Source: Eubacteriales bacterium (lineage in GTDB: Bacteria; Bacillota; Clostridia; Oscillospirales; Acutalibacteraceae). Taken from it: DNA of 64,000 bases. The position numbers were made by a program, and so were the translations under genes. Shown piece by piece: positions 41,035 to 48,278 of this stretch; position 1 is the stretch's first letter; each line of letters begins with the position of its first letter. The notes beneath the pieces were generated by a model. That model worked only from the letters and a program-made list of their open reading frames with translations. It searched no databases and was not told the origin of the DNA. Location of the stretch: positions 22,125-86,124 of the forward strand of contig JAUNJO010000003.1 of assembly GCA_030533225.1 (NCBI GenBank). Direction: 5' to 3'.

Positions 41035-42407
41035 ATTTCTTCCGCTTCGGCAACCTGCATCATTACGGCGCACTCTATACGCTTTTTGAACAGCTCACAG
41101 CCGTATTCGTAGATGCCGCCGATACTTCCGGTCGCATGATATGCATTTGCCGCGCATCCGCCCGAGCAGTAAAGCTTTGCCCAGCAGTCACGGCATTCTT
41201 CTCTGGCATAAGCGTTGCATCTGCGGAATTGCTCCTGACATTCTTTGTTGGTAACTCCGTCCCAAATGTTGCCGAGACTGTATTTGGGATCGCCCACAAA
41301 CTGGTGACAGGGGAAAAGCTCGCCCCAGGGAGTGACAGCCATGTATTCGGTACCCGAACCGCAGCCGGTAATTCTTTTATAGATACACGGGCCGTTTTTC
41401 AGGTCTATCATATAGTGGTAGAAGGTGAAGGGCCTGCCTTCTTTTTTGCGTTTAATCATCTCTTTGGCAAGTATCTCGTACTGCTCAAAAAGTTTTGGGA
41501 GGTCCTCGTCAGTCAGTGCACACGGGTCATCGGGAGAACAAACCACAGGCTCCATGCTGAGTTCGGTAAATCCAAGGTCTGCCATGTGGAAAATATCCTC
41601 GGTGAAATCCACATTGTTGTGAGTAAATGTACCTCGCATGTAATAGTTTTTGCCCTCTCGGGCTTCCACAAGACGCTTGTATTTCGGGATAATTCTGTCA
41701 TAGCTTCCGTTGCCCGAATAATCTTTTCTGAAAAGGTCGTGAACTTCTTTTCTGCCGTCGAGACTCAAAACCACATTGCTCATCTCTTTGTTGAGGAATT
41801 CGATAACCTCATCGTCGATAAGCATACCGTTGGTAGTGAGAGTGAATCGGAAATTCTTGTTGTGCTCCTTCTCTATGCTTCTTGCGTAAGCCACAAGCTG
41901 TTTTACCATTTCCCAATTCATAAGAGGCTCGCCGCCGAAGAAATCAACCTCAAGGTTTCTTCTCGTTCCGGAGTTGGCCACAAGAAAGTCAAAGGCCTGT
42001 TTGCCAACCTCAAAACTCATAACCGAACGCTCGCCGTGGTATTTTCCCTGACTTGCGAAGCAATAGGAACAGTTAAGGTTGCAGGTGTGAGCAACATGCA
42101 GGCAGAGAGCCTTGATAACATTGCTGTTGTTCTTGTAGTTATAGGCAAGAGCCTCGTATTTGTCCTCTGAAAAAAGCTTGCCGGCGTCTTCAAGAGCTTT
42201 GATATCCTCTATGCAGAGAAGAATCTCATCTCTTGTCACATCCGGCATATCGGCGTACTTTTCGAGCATCGCTTTTACGATTTCCTCTTCTCCTGCGGTC
42301 TTGTACATACCGATAATGTCGTAAGCCACCTCGTCAACGGAGTGTACAGAGCCGCTGCATGTATCAAGCACAATATTGTAATTGTTTAATTTGTATTGAT
42401 GTACCAT
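41031..42407 (-). CDS. scfB: SCIFF peptide maturase, radical SAM thioether-forming
   Basis: A 458-residue radical SAM/SPASM protein. The N-terminal ~90 residues form the RiPP recognition-like region. The [4Fe-4S] motif CxxxCxxC is CNLNCSYC with Cys109, 113 and 116. The C-terminal SPASM cysteines include CGSGTEYMAVTPWG, CHQF and CRDCWAKLYCSGGCAANAY. It matches the maturases that form cysteine-to-carbon thioether bridges in SCIFF (ranthipeptide) precursors. The precursor gene scfA lies directly upstream. An intervening hairpin (42425-42451) may lower maturase expression relative to precursor. Confidence 0.95.
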   Translation of the reverse strand: MVHQYKLNNYNIVLDTCSGSVHSVDEVAYDIIGMYKTAGEEEIVKAMLEKYADMPDVTRDEILLCIEDIKALEDAGKLFSEDKYEALAYNYKNNSNVIKALCLHVAHTCNLNCSYCFASQGKYHGERSVMSFEVGKQAFDFLVANSGTRRNLEVDFFGGEPLMNWEMVKQLVAYARSIEKEHNKNFRFTLTTNGMLIDDEVIEFLNKEMSNVVLSLDGRKEVHDLFRKDYSGNGSYDRIIPKYKRLVEAREGKNYYMRGTFTHNNVDFTEDIFHMADLGFTELSMEPVVCSPDDPCALTDEDLPKLFEQYEILAKEMIKRKKEGRPFTFYHYMIDLKNGPCIYKRITGCGSGTEYMAVTPWGELFPCHQFVGDPKYSLGNIWDGVTNKECQEQFRRCNAYAREECRDCWAKLYCSGGCAANAYHATGSIGGIYEYGCELFKKRIECAVMMQVAEAEEI

Positions 42408-42424
42408 TTTTCTCCCTCAAATGC

Positions 42425-42451
42425 AAAACGCTGCCCCGAAAGACAGCGTTT
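42425..42451 (-). terminator. Hairpin between scfA and scfB
   Basis: AACGCTG and CAGCGTT arms (plus-strand 42427-42433 and 42442-42448) with A/T flanks. On the minus strand the T tract is short, so it is probably a partial terminator or mRNA stabiliser for the precursor transcript. Confidence 0.6.
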
Positions 42452-42468
42452 TTTGAAATCAATTTCGA

Positions 42469-42624
42469 TTAGCCGTTGTTTTTGTTTGCGTTTTCACACT
42501 GCTGGTTTGCAACACCGCAAGAAGTTTTGCAAGCGGACTGGCAAGAAGTCTGGCACTCACCGCAGCCGCCGTTCTTAATTGTGTTGTTGAGATCCTTTGT
42601 TTCGATAGTTTTGATTCTATTCAT
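42469..42624 (-). CDS. scfA: SCIFF ranthipeptide precursor
   Basis: A 51-residue peptide read from ATG 42624 with GGAGG 9-10 bp upstream. The leader is MNRIKTIETKDLNNTIKNGG, and the core has six cysteines (21, 24, 28, 32, 36, 43) in the pattern CGECQTSCQSACKTSC and QQC, fitting 'six cysteines in forty-five residues'. It is the substrate of the radical SAM maturase encoded next, which builds thioether crosslinks between Cys and neighbouring residues such as Thr. SCIFF is nearly universal in Clostridia; its role, possibly in signalling, is not settled. Confidence 0.95.
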   Translation of the reverse strand: MNRIKTIETKDLNNTIKNGGCGECQTSCQSACKTSCGVANQQCENANKNNG

Positions 42625-42676
42625 AGTAGAAACCTCCAAGTCTTTAGTTAAAAAATAACTGATTTTATTTTCACTA

Positions 42677-42705
42677 ATTTTACCATATCACTGTTTAATT
42701 GTCAA
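42677..42705 (-). promoter_or_regulatory. Promoter of the SCIFF operon
   Basis: On the minus strand TTGACA (42705-42700), 17 bp, TAAAAT (42682-42677), about 53 bp before the scfA start. Confidence 0.8.
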
Positions 42706-42762
42706 TGGTTGTGAAAAAATATTTGGCGCCGGGGCTTTGAAAGAAATCACAGAATACGGAGG

Positions 42763-42791
42763 TTGATTTGTTTTTGACTTCGGTATATAAT
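42763..42791 (+). promoter_or_regulatory. Probable bioY promoter
   Basis: TTGATT (42763-42768), 17 bp, TATAAT (42786-42791), divergent from the SCIFF promoter. No clear biotin-repressor palindrome was identified in the 90-bp leader. Confidence 0.6.
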
Positions 42792-42881
42792 AATGGGAAA
42801 AAAACAGGGGATAGGTCAGACAAAATAAAACTTTCAACGCTTTTATTAATGTCTGCTCTATGACAGAATCGGAGGTTTACT

Positions 42882-43442
42882 ATGGATGATACAAAGGAAA
42901 GAAAGAAGTTAAAAACTCTTGATTTAGTTTACATAGCAATGGGTGCGGTTTTGATTTCTCTTTGCTCTTGGATAAGCGTTCCGACTACAGTGCCCTTTAC
43001 ATTGCAGACTTTCGCTGTTTTTTTCGTGCTGCTGCTTTTGGGCGGAAAGCGGGGAACCTTGTCGATTGCCGTATATGTGCTGCTGGGAGCCGTGGGGGTA
43101 CCCGTGTTTTCAAACTTCACCGGCGGAATCGGTGTTCTCCTCGGCAACACAGGAGGTTACATAGTGGGTTTCATTCTTATGGGGCTTATCTACCGGATAA
43201 TTGTTCATTTTATGAGAAGCAAAAAGTGGGCGGAAATTCTCGCTTTGGTTATTGGCTTGGTAGTCTGTTATTCCTTTGGAACTGTGTGGTTTATGATTAT
43301 CTACGCTCAGACAAACTCAGCCGTTGGTCTTGCAACGGTTCTTTCCTGGTGTGTAATACCCTTTATTATTCCCGATTTAATTAAACTGTTACTGGCGTTG
43401 ATTTTGGCAAAGCGATTATCTGCGGTTCTGAAGATTCAGTGA
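42882..43442 (+). CDS. bioY: Biotin transporter substrate-binding protein BioY
   Basis: A 186-residue membrane protein with about six hydrophobic segments. The family pattern includes VPFTLQTFAVFFVLLLLGGKRG, YVLLGAVGVPVFSNFTGG and GNTGGYIVGF. BioY is the S component of an ECF transporter and binds biotin; it shares the energising EcfAA'T module, which is not encoded in this window. GGAGGTTT lies 6-9 bp upstream of the ATG. A biotin need would fit carboxylases elsewhere in the genome. Confidence 0.92.
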   Translation: MDDTKERKKLKTLDLVYIAMGAVLISLCSWISVPTTVPFTLQTFAVFFVLLLLGGKRGTLSIAVYVLLGAVGVPVFSNFTGGIGVLLGNTGGYIVGFILMGLIYRIIVHFMRSKKWAEILALVIGLVVCYSFGTVWFMIIYAQTNSAVGLATVLSWCVIPFIIPDLIKLLLALILAKRLSAVLKIQ

Positions 43443-43458
43443 AGCCGAATACATATTC

Positions 43459-43502
43459 AGCCGATACTTTGTGAGAGATTACAGAGTATCGGCGGTTATT
43501 AT
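43459..43502 (+). terminator. Possible terminator after bioY
   Basis: GCCGATACT (43460-43468) pairs with AGTATCGGC (43485-43493) but the following GGTTATTATTT is a weak T tract. Confidence 0.45.
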
Positions 43503-43553
43503 TTGCGTACTGTTATTTGCCTGTGAAAGGCGAAGTTGTGCGGAGTGATTTAA

Positions 43554-43612
43554 CTTGTTGACAAATCAACAAGGCTGTGCTATACTTTCCACTTGTTGAA
43601 ACTTCAACAAGT
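43554..43612 (+). promoter_or_regulatory. MarR-type double palindromic operator and promoter
   Basis: Two related palindromes: CTTGTTGACAAATCAACAAG (43554-43573) and the arms ACTTGTTGAA and TTCAACAAGT (43591-43600, 43603-43612). Their centres are 38 bp apart. The promoter TTGACA (43558-43563), 17 bp, TATACT (43581-43586) has its -35 inside the first site, and the second lies at the expected transcription start. Binding would block both. Confidence 0.85.
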
Positions 43613-43640
43613 TTATCGGAGTTTGAAAGGAGATGTTTTC

Positions 43641-44084
43641 TTGAACAAAAGATTCGAAACATTCACTGTACTCATAAACCGAATCAACCGTAACATCCGC
43701 AAAATCAAAAATCAGGAAATGGCGGAATACAATTTGCGAAGCCCCCATATTTCCTGCCTGTATTATATATATAAGTCCAGCACGATTACCGCCGCCGACC
43801 TGTGCGAAAAATGTGAGGAGGATAAGGCTACGGTTTCGCGTTCCCTTGATTTTTTGGAGAATAAGGGATATCTTACCCGGGAATCCAAATTTCTCAAGCG
43901 GTACAAAAGTCCCTTAGTGCTTACAGAAAAAGGCAAGGAGATTGCCAAGAAGGTTGACGAAAAGGTATCCCGTGTGCTTGAGCTAATCAGCACAGAGCTT
44001 TCCGAGGAGGAAAGACTTGAGTTTTACCGCAGTCTTTCCCTAATCAGCACAGGACTTGACAAAATTGCGAATGGGGCGGTGTAA
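43641..44084 (+). CDS. MarR-family transcriptional regulator
   Basis: TTG 43641 with AAGGAGA 7 bp upstream gives 147 residues. The winged-helix core reads ITAADLCEKCEEDKATVSRSLDFLENKGYLTRES with the wing SKFLKRYKSPLVLTEKGKEIA, and the terminal helices form the dimer interface, as in MarR/SlyA proteins. It probably represses its own promoter through the palindromes just upstream and, since the dehydrogenase genes follow within a few bases, controls them too. The ligand could be an aldehyde, alcohol or other lipophilic compound; this is an inference. Confidence 0.88.
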   Translation: MNKRFETFTVLINRINRNIRKIKNQEMAEYNLRSPHISCLYYIYKSSTITAADLCEKCEEDKATVSRSLDFLENKGYLTRESKFLKRYKSPLVLTEKGKEIAKKVDEKVSRVLELISTELSEEERLEFYRSLSLISTGLDKIANGAV

Positions 44085-44087
44085 TCT

Positions 44088-45293
44088 GTGTTTTTTCTGA
44101 AAACTGTTTTTTGTCGCGTATTCCAAGGTGCTTTCCGCATTGCTCTGCCTTTATTGCCTTACAGAGAGCCTGAGACGGTTACTTCCTGCTCAGAACTTCA
44201 AAGGATAACAGAGAAAGAAAAAGTTAAGTCTGTTTTGATTGTTACAGACAAAGGAATTGCGGAAAACGGACTGACCGAGCCTATCGAGGAGGCTCTCAAA
44301 TGCGCGAAGATTTCCTATACCGTGTACGATAAAACCTGTCCCAACCCTACGGTTCACAATGTTGAGGAGGCGTATTCGGTTTACAGGCAAAATGGCTGTG
44401 ACTGCCTTTTGGCTGTAGGCGGCGGTTCATCAATGGATTGTGCAAAAGCGGTAGGCGCAAGGGCGGTCTATCCCAAAAAGAGTGTGGGAAAAATGAAAGG
44501 TATTTTGAGGGTTTTGCGTCCTCTGCCAACCCTTGTTGCTGTTCCGACAACTGCAGGGACAGGCAGTGAAACAACCCTTGCGGCAATAATTACAGATAGC
44601 GAAAAGCATCACAAATACGCGCTTATGAGCTTTCCTCTGATTCCGCATTATGCGGTCTTGGACCCGACACTTACCTATTCTTTGCCGAAAAGTCTTACGG
44701 CAACCACGGGTATGGATGCCCTTACTCACGCAGTTGAGGCATATATAGGTCGTTCTACCACCAAACAGACACGACAGCTCTCATTGGACGCTGTAAAGCT
44801 TATTTTTGACAATATAGAAACAGTATATCGGGACGGAAACAATCTGCAGGCGAGAAAAAACATGCTTGAAGCCTCATACATGGCCGGTGTTGCTTTTTCG
44901 AAATCCTATGTCGGATATATTCACGCGGTTGCCCATTCTTTAGGCGGACAGTACGGAACGCCTCACGGACTTGCAAACGCGGTTATTATGCCCTATGTGC
45001 TCAGAGTTTACGGCGAAACTGTCTGCAAAAAACTTCACAGGCTCGGTATAGCGGCAGGAGTTTGTACCGCGAATCAGACTGACAAAGATGCCGCAGAAAG
45101 CTTCATAAAGGCAATCGAGGAGCTTAATCTGAAAATGGGAATACCCCGAAAAATCAGCGTTATTAAGGCAGATGATATTCCCACAATGGCAAAAAATGCG
45201 GAAAAAGAAGCGAATCCCCTTTATCCTGTTCCGAAGCTAATGACGGTAAGTGAACTGGAAAGCATCTATTACCAAATTTCAGATTGGAGTTAA
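44088..45293 (+). CDS. Iron-containing alcohol dehydrogenase
   Basis: A 401-residue group III (Fe-ADH) enzyme from GTG 44088, only 3 bp after the marR stop. NAD-binding GGGSSMDCAKAV and the metal site region DALTHAVEAYIG, HAVAHSLGGQYGTPHG with conserved His and Asp are present. It interconverts an alcohol and aldehyde or ketone with NAD(P)H. Co-transcription with an aldehyde dehydrogenase suggests a two-step alcohol-aldehyde-acid or aldehyde detoxification pathway under MarR control. No ribosome site is strong, so translation may be coupled. Confidence 0.9.
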   Translation: MFFLKTVFCRVFQGAFRIALPLLPYREPETVTSCSELQRITEKEKVKSVLIVTDKGIAENGLTEPIEEALKCAKISYTVYDKTCPNPTVHNVEEAYSVYRQNGCDCLLAVGGGSSMDCAKAVGARAVYPKKSVGKMKGILRVLRPLPTLVAVPTTAGTGSETTLAAIITDSEKHHKYALMSFPLIPHYAVLDPTLTYSLPKSLTATTGMDALTHAVEAYIGRSTTKQTRQLSLDAVKLIFDNIETVYRDGNNLQARKNMLEASYMAGVAFSKSYVGYIHAVAHSLGGQYGTPHGLANAVIMPYVLRVYGETVCKKLHRLGIAAGVCTANQTDKDAAESFIKAIEELNLKMGIPRKISVIKADDIPTMAKNAEKEANPLYPVPKLMTVSELESIYYQISDWS

Positions 45294-45296
45294 ACA

Positions 45297-46679
45297 ATGA
45301 CAGCAGAGAAAATAAGAGACATTCTCGAAAAGCAGAGAGGTTACTACCTAAGCGGTGCCACAATTCCTGTTTCTTTCCGTATTGAGCAACTGAAAAAGCT
45401 CCATACCGCCGTAAAGAAATATGAAAAGGAAATCGCTGAGGCTTTGTCCGAGGACCTTGGCAAAAGCCGTTATGAGAGCTTTATGTGTGAAATCGGTCTG
45501 GTGCTCTCCGAGATTTCCTATTTGATTCACCATACAAAAAGTTTTTCCAAAAGGAAAACGGTTTACACACCTCTTGCTCAGTTTCCCTCTCACAGCTTCA
45601 AACAGCCTGTTCCCTACGGAAACACCCTGATTATGAGCCCGTGGAACTATCCTTTCTTATTAACTGTGGAGCCACTCTCTGATGCTATAGCAGCAGGCAA
45701 TACGGCCATAGTAAAGCCAAGCGCCTATTCACCTGCAACCTCCGAAATTATTGAGAAAATCATAAGCGAATGTTTTTCTCCCGAATATGTGGCGGTTGTA
45801 AACGGCGGCAGAGCAGAAAACTCGGCACTCCTAAAGCAGAAATTTGATTTCGTGTTCTTTACCGGAAGTCAGGCAGTCGGCAAAGAGGTGCTGCGGCATA
45901 CAGCGGAGCATCTCACTCCCGCAGTTTTGGAGCTGGGAGGAAAAAGTCCCTGCATAGTAGATAAAAGCGCAGACATAAGGCTGGCGGCAAAAAGAATAGT
46001 ATTCGGAAAATTCCTCAACTGCGGTCAGACCTGTGTGGCTCCAGACTACATTCTCTGCGAAAGCTGTGTCAAGGATGAACTCCTTGGGCAGATAATAAAG
46101 CAGATACGAATCCAGTACGGGGAAAATCCCTTAGAAAATAGGGATTACGGTAGGATAATTAACGAAAAGCATTTCGCCCGTCTCTGCGGCTTAATGGATA
46201 GCAACAAGGTGGTTTTCGGAGGCGAAACCGATGCAAAAACCCTGAAAATTGCCCCCACGGTAATGGACGGAGTAACCGACGCAGATGCCGTAATGGGCGA
46301 AGAAATTTTCGGCCCGATTATGCCTATTGTGACCTTTGACAGCTGTGAAGGTATATTATCGGAGCTAAAAGGCAAGGCAAAGCCTTTGGCGCTATATATT
46401 TTCTCGAAGGATAAAAAACGCATAAAGAGAGTTACAACCGAGCTTTCATACGGGGGCGGATGTATAAATGATGTTGTTATTCACCTTGCCACAAGCGAAA
46501 TGGGATTCGGCGGCGTTGGTGAAAGCGGTATGGGAAGCTATCACGGAAAAGACGGCTTCAATGCCTTCTCTCATTACAAATCCGTGGTAGATAAAAAACT
46601 TTGGCTTGACCTTCCCATGCGTTATCAACCCTACAAAAGCAAATTCTACGAAGGTCTTTTACATGTATTCTTAAAGTGA
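45297..46679 (+). CDS. Aldehyde dehydrogenase family protein (class 3-like)
   Basis: A 460-residue ALDH with MSPWNYPFLLTVEPL, FFTGSQAVGKEV, the catalytic Glu in LELGGKSPCIV and the nucleophile Cys in NCGQTCVAPDYIL. The compact length and hydrophobic C-terminus (FYEGLLHVFLK) match class 3 ALDHs, which act on medium-chain or fatty aldehydes and are often membrane associated. It oxidises aldehydes to acids with NAD(P). The start is 3 bp after the alcohol dehydrogenase stop. Confidence 0.92.
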   Translation: MTAEKIRDILEKQRGYYLSGATIPVSFRIEQLKKLHTAVKKYEKEIAEALSEDLGKSRYESFMCEIGLVLSEISYLIHHTKSFSKRKTVYTPLAQFPSHSFKQPVPYGNTLIMSPWNYPFLLTVEPLSDAIAAGNTAIVKPSAYSPATSEIIEKIISECFSPEYVAVVNGGRAENSALLKQKFDFVFFTGSQAVGKEVLRHTAEHLTPAVLELGGKSPCIVDKSADIRLAAKRIVFGKFLNCGQTCVAPDYILCESCVKDELLGQIIKQIRIQYGENPLENRDYGRIINEKHFARLCGLMDSNKVVFGGETDAKTLKIAPTVMDGVTDADAVMGEEIFGPIMPIVTFDSCEGILSELKGKAKPLALYIFSKDKKRIKRVTTELSYGGGCINDVVIHLATSEMGFGGVGESGMGSYHGKDGFNAFSHYKSVVDKKLWLDLPMRYQPYKSKFYEGLLHVFLK

Positions 46680-46731
46680 CTTCTAAATAATAAATCAGGC
46701 TACATGCCGAACAGAGAAAGGGAGAATTATC

Positions 46732-47583
46732 TTGAAAAAAACAGCAATAGCAACAGACAGTAACAGCGGAATTACACAGACAGCGGCAAAGGAGTTGGGA
46801 GTTTATGTACTTCCTATGCCTTTTACGGTGGATGATCAGTTATTCTTTGAGGATATAACACTTACTCAGGAGCAGTTCTACGAAAAACTGCAGTCAGATG
46901 CCTCGGTTATCACCTCTCAGCCCTCACCAGCAGATGTGACCGACCTTTGGGATGAACTTCTCAAAAACTTCGACGAGGTTGTATATATTCCCATGTCAAG
47001 CGGACTCAGCAACTCCTGCGAAACAGCTACGATGCTGTCGCAGAGCTACGAGGGAAAGGTGTTCGTGGTAAACAATCAGCGAATTTCCGTAACCCAGAGA
47101 AGATCTGTTTTGGATGCTCTCAAGCTTGTGAAAGAGGGCAAAAGCGGTGAGGAAATCAAAAAAGTTTTAGAGGATATGAAGCTTGATTCAAGCATTTATA
47201 TTACCGTTGATACCCTGAAGTACCTCAAGCAGGGCGGTAGGGTAACACCTGCTGCAGCGGCAATCGGCACAATACTGAACATTAAACCTGTTCTGCAGAT
47301 TCAAGGCGAAAAACTTGATTCTTTCGCTAAAGCAAGAGGCTTTAAGCAGGCAAAATCCATTATGCTTGATGCCATAGAAAATGATATGAACCAGCGTTTC
47401 AAGGGACAGAATATTCGGCTTGATGTGGCATATACCTGCACAGAGGACGAGGCTCGGGAGTGGAAGCAGGAGGTAGAAGCGAGATTTCCGGGTTATGAGA
47501 TTATTATGGATAAGCTGTCATTGAGTGTGGCATGTCACATCGGCCCCGGCTCTATGGCTGTTGCCTGTTCAAAGGTTCTCTGA
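46732..47583 (+). CDS. DegV family fatty-acid-binding protein
   Basis: A 283-residue DegV (FakB-like) protein from TTG 46732 with AAAGGGAGA 7 bp upstream. TDSNSGI at the N-terminus, TSQPSPAD, the PMSSGLSNSCETA motif and LKYLKQGGRVTPAAAAIGTILNIKPVL are diagnostic. Members bind fatty acids and present them to the kinase FakA. No fakA is in the window. It may be an independent gene, although it lies 52 bp after the aldehyde dehydrogenase, which could yield fatty acids. Confidence 0.93.
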   Translation: MKKTAIATDSNSGITQTAAKELGVYVLPMPFTVDDQLFFEDITLTQEQFYEKLQSDASVITSQPSPADVTDLWDELLKNFDEVVYIPMSSGLSNSCETATMLSQSYEGKVFVVNNQRISVTQRRSVLDALKLVKEGKSGEEIKKVLEDMKLDSSIYITVDTLKYLKQGGRVTPAAAAIGTILNIKPVLQIQGEKLDSFAKARGFKQAKSIMLDAIENDMNQRFKGQNIRLDVAYTCTEDEAREWKQEVEARFPGYEIIMDKLSLSVACHIGPGSMAVACSKVL

Positions 47584-47723
47584 AAAAATGAGTAGGCTTA
47601 CCGAATGGGAGCGCCAATGATAATTTCGGATAAATCTTGATTTTGTGCGAAAAATGTGGTATGCTACTGCTAACCAAACAGCGAAAGCTCCTAAAGATTG
47701 GCATGAAACAAGGAGGACTTGAG

Positions 47724-48098
47724 ATGCGCCTACAGGAATCCGGAGAGATGTATCTTGAGACAATTTATATTTTATCGAAAAAGTCCGGCGTTGTCCGTTC
47801 AATAGATGTGGTTGAATATATGGGTTTTTCGAAGCCCAGCGTCAGCCGGGCAGTCGGCATCCTGAAAAACGGCGGATATGTTTTGATGGACAAGGACGGG
47901 TATCTCACTCTTACCGATGACGGCTTGGAAGTTGCAAAGAAAATTTACGAAAGACACACCTTTCTCACGGATTTTCTCATCCGTCTCGGCGTCAGTAATG
48001 AAACCGCTGTGGAGGATGCCTGCAAAATGGAGCATGACATAAGCGATGAAACCTTTGAAGCTTTGAAACGGCATGTTTCAAAATTCTCCGAAAAATAG
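47724..48098 (+). CDS. DtxR/MntR-family metal-dependent regulator
   Basis: ATG 47724 with AGGAGG 7 bp upstream gives 124 residues. The winged helix (VVRSIDVVEYMGFSKPSVSRAVGILKNGGYVLMDKDGYLTLT) and the dimerisation/metal domain (RHTFLTDFLIRLGV, CKMEHDISDETFEAL) match the short MntR-like subgroup without SH3 domain. Ligands for Mn or Fe likely include Asp, His, Glu and Cys in those segments. Targets are unknown; no transporter gene is adjacent. Confidence 0.88.
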   Translation: MRLQESGEMYLETIYILSKKSGVVRSIDVVEYMGFSKPSVSRAVGILKNGGYVLMDKDGYLTLTDDGLEVAKKIYERHTFLTDFLIRLGVSNETAVEDACKMEHDISDETFEALKRHVSKFSEK

Positions 48099-48112
48099 CA
48101 AAATAAACCATA

Positions 48113-48160
48113 GGCCGTAAAGCAGACCTTTTGCGTCTTGCTTTGCGGCCTTCCTTTTTT
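48113..48160 (+). terminator. Terminator after the DtxR-type gene
   Basis: GGCCGTAAAGCAGAC (48113-48127) pairs with GTCTTGCTTTGCGGCC (48135-48150) with one bulge, then TTCCTTTTTT. Confidence 0.82.
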
Positions 48161-48217
48161 ACTCTCGTACTGTGGGCGGTATTACTAATTTTTTTCTGTA
48201 CAAAACGAAAAACTTTG

Positions 48218-48246
48218 TTGCAAATGCGAATTTAGCGTATTATAAT
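48218..48246 (+). promoter_or_regulatory. Promoter of the dockerin protein gene
   Basis: TTGCAA (48218-48223), 17 bp, TATAAT (48241-48246), 33 bp before the ATG. Confidence 0.75.
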
Positions 48247-48278
48247 AAGAACAAGTATATTGGAACGGAGGATTCAGT

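Noticed and set aside
41025-42170. Plus-strand frame of 381 codons
   Set aside because: Antisense to the SCIFF maturase; low-complexity product with no family features.
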